Shown one piece after another: positions 1-12,585 of a DNA stretch of 64,000 nucleotides. Origin of the DNA: Actinernus sp. WN-2022 (lineage: Eukaryota; Cnidaria; Anthozoa; Actiniaria; Actinernidae); NCBI GenBank assembly GCA_030867875.1, contig JAOWCC010001634.1, forward strand, positions 135,490,365 through 135,554,364, written 5' to 3'. The notes beneath the pieces are model-generated. The model did not search any database, was not told the origin of the DNA, and saw only the letters and a list, made by a program, of their open reading frames with translations. Within the stretch, counting starts at the first letter, position 1. Each line of letters begins with the position of its first letter. The position numbers and the translations under genes are program-made.

Positions 1-1680
1 AGTTAATGAGTAGACTCACAAGTAAATGAAGTCATCACTCTTAAATCTAGTAGAAGAGGCAGATATAGTATTAAACTTGAACTGCTCAAACACCGCTAAT
101 TTATTTAAACGACACTCTAGATCCTTATGTCCTGCATATACTATTGACTGATCACTAGAAATAACACTATTCCATAAAACGGATCCACTATACTGAACTG
201 AATGTTAAAGGAACTTAGTATTAACACGCGGTATTTCAAGGGAATCCGCTACTCTTAGATTATAACGGCTAGTCCTCTTAACTAATATCTGATCGCATAA
301 ACAATCGACTTAACGGGAATCTCCACTGAAAACAATTTCCTCTCAAATGTTTGTTATGGATACCTAAATCTAATGCTATTTGTTTCCTATAAATTGTACA
401 CTAGATGTCAGTGATGGACCGATTTTCTTGTCCATAAAACTTACTTGAATTTCTTGGATCTTATGAAGTTGACGAATCCCAAGGTGTTCTGGCTGGTATT
501 TTTTTCTGATGGGTTAATGGGATCCCTGTGGTTCGTACTGATTGGTGACATCACGGTCATAAAATACCAGCCTTGGGACTAGGCTGGGTTTCTCCTATTA
601 CTACACTATGGCCGAGCGGCAGAACATGCGGTTTCGGTTCCAAAGCCCCGACCGAGTTCGTTCGATGTTTTCATTTTTCCTTCTTCTTTCTCAGTTTTCT
701 TAATCTTTTCATTTGTTTTATTTCACACTAAAAAAAAAATTTTTCTTAAATCTGCCATCTTATTCCTAGGTTTTCTCTTCGTTTTCCAACCAAATATAGG
801 CCATTCCAAAAATGGCTGGCACTAACATGCATGCGGCTGTATTTCAGGCTAGCGTTGGCCGCACAAACGTCAAACTGAATGAAGGGTTTTCCCGTCCGTG
901 TTGATGGACAAGAAACCTGTCCAAGGTTTATAGTAAGATTAGTTTACCACCGTTTTAAATCCAATCTCGTGAAAAACGTCTGGTGTTTTTGAAAAAGCTC
1001 GACCGCTCTATATTTTACTCCGTGACAGTATGGTAGGGCATTGTACACTACCGAAAAGAATTCCTGGAAAGAAACTATAACCTCGAGCGTTGTTTCCCTT
1101 GTCGTAAACTACGTACTTGCATCAAACATTATAAATGGAAGCGCGTTTATTGGCAAAAGCGAGACTGACTTCGTGCCTGACTGGCTTGTCCAGCAAGGCC
1201 GGCTACGAAAGCTTGTGGGTGTAGTTAAAGTTAGTAAGGCAGCAAAGAGTATTCAAGTGTTAATCAGCCACACTTCACATAGGATCACTGTAGATCTGTT
1301 AGATCAAAGGTACTGAGAATGTAAAGGCATGTTATATCTTTCTCATATTTACCCGTTAATGCTAGTTTTGAACTGCTTGTTTTAACTATTTTATGAAGTC
1401 AAGCCCGACTCGTATTCATTTCACTCTGATTCAAAATACCCGTACTCGGGGAAGGTATATGGATGTGCCCGGGGGTAGGGTATTTGCCTTATTTCTTTGG
1501 CCCCACCGTGAGCATTTGAAATTTGTTTTTCAAAAATGTCCTGAGGTGGGTTGGCTCCGGAGTTTGTTTGTTTGTTTTTGTTTTTTGAGGGGTGGGGAGG
1601 CACCGCTTGAATTGACTGTTTGCAACTTTCAAGAAACATGAAAACGAGGCTAGTCAATCCTGACTTCCTGATCAGTTATT
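1..1680. other. Unassigned non-coding stretch
   Basis: No gene is recognised here. A 91-codon open frame at 1041-1316 begins with a non-ATG codon and resembles no family known to me. A short inverted repeat lies at 491-572. A tRNA-like A-box match near 608 has no convincing B box. The first Helentron-like terminus begins at 1681. Confidence 0.4.
491..572. repeat. 12-bp inverted repeat with about 58-bp loop
   Basis: GGCTGGTATTTT at 491-502 is perfectly inverted as AAAATACCAGCC at 561-572. It could be a small MITE remnant, but no clear target duplication flanks it. Confidence 0.4.
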
Positions 1681-1783
1681 ACTCCGGCGCTGTTATGGAA
1701 GCGGTCGGAGTCTTAAAATGCAGTCTGTGTCTTTTTTTTATTACTCCGGCGCTGCTAGGCAGCCGCCGGAGTCTTAAAATACA
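1681..1783 (+). repeat. Tandemly doubled subfamily 2 5' terminus
   Basis: Two successive copies of about 60 bp start with ACTCCGGCGCTG at 1681 and 1743 and share GGAGTCTTAAAATRCAGTCT. The second keeps a better hairpin (CTGC-TAG-GCAG with outer CTCCGGCG/CGCCGGAG). This looks like a short element, or an aborted one, lying directly before E1. Confidence 0.65.
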
Positions 1784-2445
1784 GTCTGTGTCTTTTTTTA
1801 ATTATTATTATAATTTTTTTGTTCAATCGGCGACACAAGTTGATCAGTTCAGACCTTTGCCGCTAACAATGTGGGTCGGAGACGCTTGTGATCGAGCGAT
1901 AAAGCAGAAGGCATGCGCATTAAACGTCATAGATTTATTTAACACTGTTTACATTATTACCTAAAATCATCACCGAATAATTACCACTACGGGAATGTGG
2001 AATGAGCAACGTGTGAGACTTCGAGGCGCTATCGGTAATTTTTAACTATTTCCTAATCTTATGATTCTTGTAAAGGAACTGTTATCGACCATAAAAATAC
2101 ATGAACAACGTAATACATTCGATCTGCGCTGTCTGGACAGATCCAATGCACATTTAAATACAATATCCAAACACGTTTGGATATAAACGGGAATCGAATT
2201 ATGATCAAAGGTTAGATTTCGTCAGGCGCGCTCAGATAAGAAAGTTCAAAGCTCTCAGACAAGACGAGACAAGGAGATATTGATCGATGAGTCATTGTCA
2301 GAAATCTATTCCCGGCCGTAAAATTAGGCAATCACTGTTGACAGTTTGGGTCAGGTCAACTACACAGCTAAGCTAGAGAGTCTCTCTACTGATTAAGATA
2401 CTGTTACATGTCTGTTAACATGGAGAAAACTGAAGAAACCCTCAT

Positions 2446-2923
2446 ACTCGGGCTGCCTGTGGCAACACCGAGTCTTAAAATGCAAGTCGTTTTTTTTTTA
2501 TTCCGTGTAGCAAGCTTTCTGCGCATGCGTTAAAGGTCGAATTCACACAAATCAGACTACAATGTGCTAAATGACGAGAGTTTACAATCACCTGACCAAC
2601 AACCCACTACTAAAGAAAGGGACCATGAAGTACGGTAGTACGGTTAATTCTCGGGTTCAAAACAATGAATATATGCCTGCTCAAATGCAGTGTGTTAAAC
2701 GAATAAGTAGTGTTTAAATTAAAAGGTCAACATACGAGAAAAATAAAAATATTAAATTACATATATACTAGGGGAGCAGAGACCGCGCTACCGACCACTC
2801 CTAAAGACTGCTAAATTCAGCTAATAATTCTTCCCTTTGGTTATTACTAAGAGGATTTCAAATGAAAGTGTATTTCATCTTCAATCTCATGTGGCCCGAG
2901 TGAAAGCCCAGATGGGCTCTTGT
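2446..2923 (+). mobile_element. Short Helentron-like element, subfamily 1 (478 bp)
   Basis: It begins ACTCGGGCTGCCTGTGGCAA and ends GCCCGAGTGAAAGCCCAGAT followed by GGGCTCTTGT. It is inserted in E1 between CTCAT and TGAGCTT. The matching place in E4 (10899-10910) reads CTCATTGAGCTT, so the element sits exactly between two T's with no target duplication. It keeps about 90 bp of the 5' end and about 400 bp of the 3' part of the 1779-bp copy at 26719-28497, including the tail of the coiled-coil frame. It is therefore an internal-deletion derivative. Confidence 0.75.
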
Positions 2924-3510
2924 TGAGCTTGATAACCACGTACAAGAACAACTCTGCAGTTAAGATGTTTTTAGTGTATACCCGAATGCTGTACTCGTTT
3001 TCTGGCTGAAGAAATTAACTAAAGGGGACCTTTTAAAGAAGTTTATCGACTCGTAATAATTAATTTACATTGTATTGAACGGAACTGCGTCGAACAAACA
3101 GGAACTTTAACTTTATATTGTACTGCATCAGCTAAGTTTTCCCTTATACGAGTCTGAGATGTAGTTTGAGTCTTGTCATCTGACTATATCGTATATTTAG
3201 TTTAGTTTACTAGGTGTTCTAGTGGAAATTGTGAGCGCAATAAGTTGGAAGACAAATTGGCAAACATACGATAAATAGTATTCGGCGTTAACAGAGCGGA
3301 CATGGAGGGGTTTGTGCCGTGTACTAGCTATGTAGATCTAGTGTGCGAAAACTGCACACAGTACCGTCGAGCTAAACTTGCCAGTAAAACTACTTCGGTC
3401 CGACATGTAGTTTGAGACTTGTCAATCTAACTATATCGTATATTTAGTTCAATAGTTTAGGTGTTCAAGTGGAAACTGAGTGTGAGCGAATTAAGTTGGA
3501 AGACAAATTG

Positions 3511-3785
3511 AAATCTGGACTCCGGACTTTTTTGGTATCTGTTCCTATTTTATGGAACTCGTTACTACTGGAAATGAGATCTACTGATTCTCTTAGTTCT
3601 TTTAATTCTAGTGTTAAAATTATTATTATTATTCAATTTTCCTTTTGGTATAGAATAGGGAATTACTTGTAAAACGATACGTTACAGTGACTGTATTATT
3701 GCATAACATTTTAAATACTTGTTGTATTGTAAAGCGCTATGGGACTTTAGGGAATAGCGCTACATAAATCGATTATTATTATTAT
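3511..3785 (+). mobile_element. LINE 3' fragment (RT C-terminus plus 3' stem-loop tail)
   Basis: The frame at 3511-3630 encodes a typical C-terminal LINE stretch (P-x-L-WNSLLLEMRSTDSLSSFN). The 3' UTR contains a stem-loop, AGCGCTAT paired with ATAGCGCT, followed by ACATAAATCGATTATTATTA. The same 3' design occurs in the longer LINE at 50.2-51.5 kb. This is a strongly 5'-truncated copy inside E1. Confidence 0.65.
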
Positions 3786-4213
3786 ATATGAGCTTTTATT
3801 TATGCGGCCGTTGATAAACAAACTCATAACGGTTAAGCAAACTCGTAAGGTTATCTCAACTGGCAATGTGCTGTTAAAACTTTGTAATTGCCATGTTGTG
3901 GCACTCGATCTCTTCGATCAGCGATCAACAGTTTAGTTCGAAGCTATGCTTCAAATAAGGTAACCCTAGCATAGTTGTTTTGTTAGCACAAGTATAACAC
4001 AGGTAGCCCGAAAATAACAGAGGGCATATATTTTGCACTTATTGTTACTTATGTCTTAACTTAACTTTAAGCCTTCATCATTTATCTATTTAATATTTTT
4101 ATATGACTTGTATATTCTCTGTATGTGTACTATGTGTTAATATATTTATATGTATATATTTATTATACTTATTATATTTTATTCCAATAATTTTATTTAA
4201 GTCTTTTTCTTTT

Positions 4214-4445
4214 CTTGTACAGTATAATAATAATAATAATAATTAACTTTATTTCAACACGGTAAACGGCTCAGTAAAACTGATTTTCAGACATGCCGTG
4301 CATAGTAATAACAATAATAATACAGTGAAGTAATAATATAACAGTTAAGTAATATATAATATAATCTATATAATATAAAATGGACAGCTGAACTAATATA
4401 CTAATACCTACATGTTAGTAATAATATACTAATAATATCCCTTCC
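4214..4445 (-). mobile_element. Probable LINE/SINE 3' tail with ATT microsatellite
   Basis: Read on the minus strand, CCGTGTTGAAATAAAGTTAA leads into an ATT-rich tail, the layout of a retrotransposon 3' end. AATA-rich repeats continue to about 4445. No coding sequence is visible. Confidence 0.35.
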
Positions 4446-5160
4446 CCGTAAAAACCTATATTATAAGAATAAATTGTGTTATCGTTTGAGGGCTCTTCTG
4501 AAGGTTGTCAAGCTGTCGAGTTCTCTTCGTAACTCTGTAATCATAAGTCTGCATACTGTTTTTGTTCTATTGGATTTCGTAGAAATCAGGCTCTATTGTT
4601 CTTAAGTTCTATTCATGTATGTAATCAAATCAACTTGCTATCCAACCATTTACGGCAGTCAACTCGAAAGCTTGTGCTCCTTTGACTGCCGTTACTTGTT
4701 CAATAACTTTTATTTTTCTTGTAACTAAACTATTCTACTATAACTATTGCTTAGTTTGACACTTAATTTGTAATTCTTTGTTAAACAGTGCAAAATAAAA
4801 CCTGAGTTGAATTGTAAAACAAAAATAGGTAATCTCAGAATGTTTTGTTAGAAAAAAAATCCTACCAGCAGAAATTAGCTGTGTGCGTACTACCGAATAG
4901 CGATGTGACTCTACGAAGGAACTTCTACAAACAAATATTTTTAATGACCACAATATCAGACTAATCAAAACATTAATATTGCTTACCTGCAACGATTCAT
5001 GGGCTCACACGGGGTCACAGGGAGTAACGCAATCGACTGCTTTTTCAGCTTCACGCGGCATTTACACAGGTAACCCGAACAAACTAAGACGATAACAGAA
5101 TTTGTTTTTAATTGTAAATGTTGGTTAATTAAATGATGAAATGCTTGCTAGTATAGTCGT
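4446..5160. other. Non-coding interior of E1
   Basis: No gene is seen. A short inverted repeat (ACGGCAGTCAA / TTGACTGCCGT) lies near 4653-4693. From about 5040 the sequence is typical of the 3' half of subfamily 2 elements (CACAGGTAACCCGAA and related motifs). Confidence 0.4.
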
Positions 5161-5632
5161 GTTCGCTCGTGTTGAGTTCTAGATCAGATCCTCATAGTAT
5201 TTTGATACAATTTGTTTTGGGCTGGTACCGCACTGATACACGGGTAATCCGAAACAACTAAGACGATAAAACAATTATTATTATTTTTATTATAATATTT
5301 TTTTTGTTAATTAAATTATGAACCGCTGTGCACTCGTGTTGACTCGCGTCTTGACTTATGTGGAGTTTTAGATCAGATGATCATAGTATTTGGATCGGAG
5401 TATTTTTGGGCTACCTGTGTTATCTTGGGGTAGCCTGGCTTACTTGAAGTCGCTCATGTTCTACTTGTGTTCACTCGTGTTCTGACTCGTGTGGAGTTTT
5501 ATATGAGATCGACTGTGTGTGCGTACTTTCGCATCTGATCGTGCCTTGTAATGTGCCGAACTTCTTAGGTATATGAGATCATCCGCGTTACAAAAGATAC
5601 GCCGGAGTTCAAGCTGCGTGCAGGTTCTTGTT

Positions 5633-8386
5633 ATTTTTTTTGGTTCTATCGCCGACAGAAGTTGATCAGATCAAACCTTTGCCGCTAACAATGTGGGTCG
5701 GAGATGCTGTGATCGAGCGATAAAGCAGGAGGCATGCGCATTAAACGTTATAGATTTATTTAACACTGTTTACATCACATAAAATCATCACCGAATAATT
5801 ACCACTACGGGAAAGTAAAATGAGCAACGCGTGAGACTTCGAGGCGCTATCAGTTCTTTTTAACTACTTTCTAACTACTTTCTAATCCTATGATTCTTGT
5901 AAATGAACTTTAAAAATACACGAACAACGTAACACATTCGATCTGCGCTGTCTGAACAGATCTAATAGCATAAGCGAAATACAATATCAAGTTAAGTGTA
6001 TGCAAACACGTTTAGATAACGGGGTCAGCAGTATGAGACGACTCGAGATAACTTGTCCGTCTTATCGGCTGATAACTAATCAAAGTGAATGACAGGACAG
6101 GGCGTTTGTTATTTGATCAATTAATTGTGTTTTCCTAAGTCTAGAACGAGTCAAATCATGTCTGGAAACGAGGTCACATTTTTACAAGCAGTCTCTTGCG
6201 TTCTATATGCAAAATTGCTGGTTAATAAAACAAAACTAAGGCTGATTGCCGGGCATTTCTAGCAAACTCGTAAGCTTGTTTTCTCAACTGACATTTGGTA
6301 TGTTTTGGAAGTGCTCATTGGCGGATCTCACCGGCGTTGTGGCAGCATGTTGGACAAAGTGCCTTCTGGCTTCCCCTATGGGTTTGATTTGGTTCGAAAA
6401 TCGTACTGGAGTTGGATAAGTGTGTAATTGTAAACAGAACTAGAAAATCGTTTTGGAAAACCGACTTGGAAACAGAGACTGGATATCGTATAAAGGAAAA
6501 CAGTCTAAAGAATATTCAAAGTCGCTAGTCACTTAACAGACTCCGGACTGCTGAATTTTCTAGCGTTAAACGCGCGTTTACGAAACTTTTGGACCAGAAA
6601 TATTGATTGCAATTGTCTAAAATTTGTACGGCAGTAAACAGGGATGCTGACTATGCGAAAGAAAAAAATTTGAAAACATTTGGTCGAATAGTTCTGTTCT
6701 TAGATGTACAACATTAATGACATTGACAATTTTGCGTAAAATCTAATATCGGCCAATCTCGTCCAAACACTGTACGAAAAGTAAGTTAAAATTACTTTCT
6801 GGTGCCCAAAAAACCTCAGCATCACAAAGAGCATAGACTTCTGACCAATTGACTTACATATGAAACTGTAAAAGTACGTTTTCAGTCCATGACAGCCGAT
6901 AGCTCGAAGTACTAGAAACCCGCTAGTAATTTTCCGTGACAACGTAACTGAATATGGTTCTAGTGTGAAGCGCGCTACAAAGTAGAGGCTAGAAATACTG
7001 TACGAAAACTCCCGTTAAAAAAAGCTACAGCCCAAAGGACCACAACAGCTTTACGAGGATAGCCTAATGACCAATCGACATACATATAAAGCTGTAAAAC
7101 AAATTATTCAGTCCATGACAACTGATAGTTCGAACTACTTCAAAGTCGCTAGTCACTTTACGGACTTCCACACTATGTATTAGTTTTCGAAACTTTTGGA
7201 CAAGAAATATTGATTGTAATTGTCTAATTTTTATACAGCAGTAAACAGGGATGCCGACTATGCAAAAGAAAAAAAATGAAAACATTTGGGCAAAAAGTTA
7301 TGTTCTTAGATGTGCAACATAAATGATGTTGACAATTTTGCGTAAAATCTAATATCGGCCAATCTCGTCCAAACACGTTACGAAAAGTAAGTTAAATATA
7401 CTTTCTGATGGCCAAAAAACCTCAGCTTCACAAAGAGCATAGACTCCTGACAATTGACTGCAAAAGTAAGTTTCAAGTCCATGACATGTCAGCAGACAGC
7501 TCCAACTCATCAACACACGCTTCTCGCGGTCGCAGACTGGAACGAGACATGTCTCAAAGGTCAAGGCATGCGGACGACCACCGGAAGTGAGCCATGTTAC
7601 AACAATTTATTGCGCTCCCCTAGGATAACACAGATAGCCCGAAAATACATAGAGTAAACATAGTACCGTACCGCATTGATAACAATAGGACAACACAGGT
7701 AACCCGAACCTACAAAGACGGCACACACTGATACCACAGGCAACCCGAAACAACTAAGCCGATAACATTATGTTATTTTATTGTTATTATTCTTATGTTT
7801 TGTATTAATCAAATGAAGCGCTAGTGCAGTCATGTTCACTCCTGGTCTGACTCGTGTGGAGTTATATTTCAGATTCTACTAGTATCTGGATCCTAGTATT
7901 TTTGGGCTACCGGTGTTATCCTAGGTACCCTAGCTTACGTGAAGTTGCTCGTGTATATTGTTATTCGTATTCTACTTGCGTGCAGTCGTGTTCTACTTGT
8001 GTTCACAACGTCTAAACAAAGATGTATTCTAAAGATATAAGTTTTTGCTACTATATTTTTCTGTGTTGCGCGTCTTTGCAGAGAAAATTAATTGTCAAGT
8101 TCGATTCTCCGCTGATAAATTTAGATTGTGTGGTGGCTCAGTTCAAAGCAAATTTCCCCATATTGAAGAAATCACAATGGTTCGCAATTAGAAGCCGTTA
8201 CTCCAGCAAAAATACAGACGTGAGCCGTCTGAGCGGAGGCTGCGAGGAAGGTTTCAGCTTTTCTCTTCTTTGAGACGCGTAACATAGAAAAATTAAATAG
8301 CACAATTTATTTATTTCGAATACATCTTTGCATAGATATTGATTTTAGGCTTTAGTTCCTCTTTAAAGGTGCGTGCAGCTTCTTGC
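5633..8386 (+). mobile_element. Helentron-like element E2, subfamily 2
   Basis: It directly follows the CTTGTT end of E1. The 5' hairpin is missing, but the T-rich stretch and the body GTTCTATCGCCGACAGAAG match E1 and E4. A large internal near-duplication lies at 6.5-7.5 kb. The 3' half (7.5-8.4 kb) parallels E4 at 19.2-20.5 kb. The 3' end is the hairpin GTGCGTGCAGCTTCTTG at about 8370-8386, after which another 5' start (ATCTGGCGCTG) follows at once. Borders are inferred by comparison with the other copies. Confidence 0.5.
6515..7490. repeat. About 0.61-kb internal near-tandem duplication in E2
   Basis: Blocks starting TTCAAAGTCGCTAGTCACTT near 6515 and 7139, and TGAAAACATTTGG at 6671 and 7277, repeat with a spacing of about 606-624 bp. 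Shorter modules (TGTACGAAAACTCCCGTT, ACCAATCGACATACATAT) also recur at 29.1-29.6 kb inside another element. No protein is evident. Confidence 0.6.
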
Positions 8387-9047
8387 ATCTGGCGCTGTAC
8401 GTAATGAGACTGTGCGTGCATACTTTCGCATCTGATTGTCCAATCCAATTTGACTGATTGTGCGTGTGTACTAATAGTGATCTGGCTGTGTGCATTCTAA
8501 TAACGATGTGAACACAAGTAGCCCGAAAATACAAATATAGGGTACCTTACTTAAAACACAAAAAACCGGACACAACTAAGCCAAGCTAGAATAACACAGG
8601 TAGCCCGGAAATACAAAAAATAGGGTACCGCAGGGATAACACAGGTACTGACACGAGACAACTAAGACGATAAAACAATTACAATTATATTTGTTTAATA
8701 TATGTTTTAGTTAATTAAATTATGAACCGCTGTGCACTCATGTTCACTCATGTCCTGACTCATGTGGAGTTTTAGAACATATCATCTTAGTATTTGGATC
8801 CTAGTATTTTTGGGCTGCCTGTGTTATCCTAGGGTACCCTGGCTTACTTTAAGGTGCTCGTGTTCTACTTTTGTTCTCTCGTGTTCTGACTCGTTTTATA
8901 TGAGATTAACTGTGTGTGCGTACTTTCGCATCTGATTGTGCGTACTTTCGCATCTGATTGTGCATATAATTGGCAAACAAGCAGGTATCTGAGATAGTCC
9001 GCGTTACAAAAAATACGCCGGAGTTAAAGCTGCGTGCAGCTTCTCGT
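8387..9047 (+). mobile_element. Helentron-like element E3, short subfamily 2 type (about 660 bp)
   Basis: The start ATCTGGCGCTGTACGTAATG closely matches the start of E5 (ACTCTGGCGCTGCTACGTGA), and both continue through GCATACTTTCG and CTGATTGTCCA. The end at 9013-9047 reads TACGCCGGAGTTAAAGCTGC then GTGCAGCTTCTCGT, a slightly decayed 3' terminus. The interior has opposed copies of a motif containing GGTAGCCCGAAAATAC and GTATTTTTGGGCT with GGTACC nearby. No coding sequence. Confidence 0.55.
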
Positions 9048-9619
9048 TTTTTTATATTATTGTTCTATCGGCGACAGAAGTTGATCAGTTCAGACCTTTG
9101 CCGCTAACAATGTGGGTCGGAGACGCTGTGATCGAGCGATAAAGCAGTAGGCATGCGCATTAAACGTTATAGATTTATTTAAAACTGTTTAGATCACATA
9201 CTATCATCACCGTATAATTACCACTGTGGGAATGTGAAATGAGCAACACGTGAGACTTCGAGGCGCTATAGTTCTTTTTAACTAATTTTTAATCTTATGA
9301 TTCTTGTAAAGGAACTGTTATAGACCTAAAAATACACGAACAACGTAATACATTCGATCTGCGCTGCCTGAACAGATCTAAAAACGTGAACGAAATACAA
9401 TCTCGGCTTATGTATATACAAACACGTTTAGATATAAAAGGTATCAAATTATAATCTCAGGTTAGATTTCGTCAGGCGCGCTCAGATAAGAAAGTTCAAA
9501 GCTCTCAGACAAGGCGAGACAAGGAGATATTGATCGATGAATCATTCTCAGAGATCTATTCCATCGTGAGCGTCGCGGGAGAATCGTTGCGTGAAGACAC
9601 AAATAGTTTGGGTCAGGTC

Positions 9620-10775
9620 TTAAAGACCTTTAGCACGCCCCGTGATGCTTTGCGCGAAACAAGTATTAATTCAGTTCTGTGACCGGCAATGTCTACATGT
9701 AAAGAATCTGCTTGCATCGTCGTTGTTACCGCTGATAGTTACTATTATATACGCACATACGATGAATACTCTTCTTAATAACTTATTTAGGGCATTATTT
9801 TAAATATTGAACCAAAATTTGCTGACAGATTTTGTGTGACATCCAACGGCCTAGCAAATCCGAGATGGCGCCAGCGAAGAACAACCGCCGAGAACATTGT
9901 CACGGTCTGTCTTCCTTCCTAAAACAAAGGTAAGAAGATCATTCGCCGATAATTCTCCGATCTTCCAGTTAGGGAAACACAAGCAACTGCGGTGAGTTTG
10001 GAGAGTACTCTGCATTCTTACATTTCTGAGTACATTTGTAAATAGCCGGCGGCTTAGCGGATGCCGAGCGGATGACTCTGGCTGTTCAAAGGACTGTCGA
10101 TTCTCCAACGGTATGATCTTTGTGGTTCAGTTTTCTAGTTGCGTGTATATCAGTGGAGAAACTCAATGAATACCTTGCCGTTCCTCCGTTGTATCCGTGT
10201 TACTAATTCCGATATTTAGTAGCTTGTAAGTGTTCAAACCGAAGTCAAGTCAACGCAAATACTTTGTTAGCGATCGGTCAGTACACACTATTATAATATT
10301 CTCCTCAGCGAAGAAATAAAGTTATTGCTGCTACTGATTTTCCATTAATTGCTGTATGTTGTTGCTTGACTTATTCCTCATCTAGATTATTAGTTAGATG
10401 TGTATTTGATCAATAATCGAACTGTTTGTGCTCTATAATCTGATATGAAATTAGTGTTCGTGCATCAGTTTTAAAATCCTAGAACGCGCTGAATAATTAA
10501 ATAACGTCCTGCATCAAGTTCTCTTCCAAGTTCTACCTTCGTGGATGTTTGATTAATGAATAAGTCTCAGCTTTCAACGCTCAATTAATTTTAGGGCTTT
10601 CTTAAACTAGGCATTATTTCCGTTTATATAAAGTTTCATAGAGGTCCATAGAATTTTGACGACGGTTGTTGAGTTACTTGTAGAGTTTGGCGCTCGTCAC
10701 AGTCAGTGAACACGAAATCAAAACAAAAACACGGTTTCGCGCATAGTATCACGGGGCGTGCTAAAGGGTCTTTAA
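9620..10775. mobile_element. TIR DNA element (1.16 kb), non-autonomous
   Basis: Terminal inverted repeats of about 40 bp begin TTAAAGACCTTTAGCACGCC on the left and are inverted on the right (ending GGCGTGCTAAAGGGTCTTTA A). It interrupts E4 within GGGTCAGGTC...AACT, and E1 at 2349-2360 shows the uninterrupted site GGGTCAGGTCAACT. A clean target duplication could not be assigned. No transposase frame is seen; the open frame at 9851-10108 minus is not recognisable. Confidence 0.65.
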
Positions 10776-11712
10776 TATTAAAAGTCCAACTCACAGCTAA
10801 GGCATGTTTACGACAGAATAACCTAGCCAGAGAGAGTCTTTCTACTGGATTGAGAGACCTTATACATGTCTGTTAATATGGGGAAAACTGAAGAAACCCT
10901 CATTGAGCTTTATAACCATGTAACAAGAACAATTCTTAATTACGGTAAGAATTTTACAAAATTTAGTTAAGCAGATGTTTGTAGTATACCCGTAACTATG
11001 CTGTGCTCGTTTTCAGGCTGAAGAAATAAACTAAAGGGGACATCTTTAAAGCAGTTTATCGACTCGTAATAATTAATTACACGCATTGTGTTATTGATCA
11101 GTGAATTGAACCGAACTGCGTCGAACAAACAGGAACTTTAGCTTTATATACTATAGTACTGCATCGACTAAGTTTTCCCTTATCCGAGTCCGAGATGTAG
11201 TTTGAGTCTTGTCATCTGACTATATCGTATATTTAGTTTAGTTTAGGTGTTCTAGTGGGAAATATTGTACATGTGAGCGAATTAAGTTGGAAGACAAAAT
11301 TAATTGCAAAACATACAATAACAGGAGCTCAGCGCAGAGCGGACATGGAGAACATTGTACCGTGACTAGTGTGCGTTAACTTTACACAGTACTACTTCGG
11401 TGTCTGCCGCTTTAGAAGTAACAAGAGCCCATCTTGGCTTTCACTCGGGCCACGTGAGATTGAAGATGTAATACACTTTCATTTGAAATCCTCTTAGTAA
11501 TAACCAAAGGGAAGAATTATTAGCTGAATTTAGCAGTCTTTAGTGGCCGGTAGCGCGGTGACTTTCATTCTCTGCTCCTCTAGTATATATGTAATTTAAT
11601 AGTTTTGTTTTTCTCGTATGTTGACCTTTTAATTTAAACACTACTTATTCGTTTAACACACTGCATTTGAGTAGGCATATATTCATTGTTTTGAACCCGA
11701 GAATTAACCGTA

Positions 11713-12261
11713 CTACCGTACTTCATGGTCCCTTTCTTTAGTAGTGAGTTGTCGGTCAGGTGATTGTAAACTCTCGTCATTTAGCACAGAAAATGTATTC
11801 TGATGAATAGGGATCGGGTTGTCATGTAAGAAAGATGGCTCTTGAACAAACTGATAAGCTTCAGTAGGTTGGGTAGTCTCGGAACACTGGAGACCTTGGT
11901 CTTTCATTGTCTTCTTTTTTGTATTCTTGATTTTGTTTTTAAAGTTTGAAAGTCGGATCTCAGCTTTATTATATCCGCTTTCAACTCGCCATTTTCAACT
12001 TCTAGGTCAATAATACGCGATGACAGCATCTTGATTTCGGTCTTGTATGTATTATCTTGCTGCACTAATTTGTCTTCCAAATGACTGAGTTTCGTTTTGA
12101 TGTGACGAGAGTAAGAATTCATTACGCATATCAGTTAGGTCAGCCTCCATGTTACAAATCAAGGTCATTAAAGCAGCGAGAGAGTTCTTATTGCGGGCTA
12201 ACAAATTTATCCTCGTGAATAATCTAAGAATTCTGTCTCTTCCGGTTTGAATTTGACTCAT
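11713..12261 (-). pseudogene. Coiled-coil protein of the Helentron-like element, frameshifted
   Basis: Three overlapping minus-strand frames together correspond to one protein of roughly 180-200 residues. The N-terminal part has RDRILRLFTRINLLARNKNS; a central coiled coil has heptad-like TEIKMLSSRIIDLEVENGEL; a hydrophilic C-terminus has QSPDRQLTTKERDHEVR. The same protein is seen at 27.44-28.20 kb with differently placed frame breaks, so neither copy is intact. I do not recognise the family. Charged heptads suggest oligomerisation, as in accessory or ORF1-like proteins of mobile elements, but that is inference. Confidence 0.5.
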
Positions 12262-12585
12262 GTGTATGTTGCTTTTGGAGTTTCAAGGATATGTTGATCC
12301 AAAACTACAGGCTCTTAGGGTTTTTCATTGACTTGTGAACTTGCAGGCTCTGTAATTTGTTTTGTTTTCTTAGTATAATATAAAGTGTTGAACATGTTCA
12401 TGTTCTCAAGCATGTCGCGCGTGACTTCTGTTTCTTCATTCATTAATTATAAGTTCTCTACTTTCATCTGTAATCTGGGAAACTCAATCTTTGCCCATGC
12501 CTTGGCACATAACTATTCCTGTTGTTAAGTAGACGTGATTATAAGTAAAATCCTTCGACAGCTTGTACCGTTTCCGCTAGGTCAG

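Larger units (their letters stand above)
1681..5631 (+). mobile_element. Helentron-like element E1, subfamily 2
   Basis: The 5' end is ACTCCGGCGCTG, present twice in tandem at 1681 and 1743; each copy folds into a GC-rich hairpin and is followed by GTCTTAAAAT. The 3' end at 5601-5631 carries CGCCGGAGT (inverse of the 5' start), then a hairpin of the form AAGCTGC-GT-GCAGSTT, then CTTGT. Internal sequence from about 1815 to 2320 recurs at 5645-6030 and 9068-9560. The element is interrupted by a subfamily 1 element at 2446-2923 and by LINE debris near 3.5-4.4 kb. No Rep or helicase coding is seen, so it would be non-autonomous. The class assignment rests on termini and insertion site only. Confidence 0.6.

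Noticed and set aside
600..670. Possible tRNA-Leu/Ser gene (TGGCCGAGCGG A-box)
   Set aside because: The A-box fits but no B-box or acceptor stem can be paired; at most a decayed SINE or chance match.
1041..1316. 91-codon open frame
   Set aside because: No ATG start, no recognisable domain and no second copy in the window to support coding.
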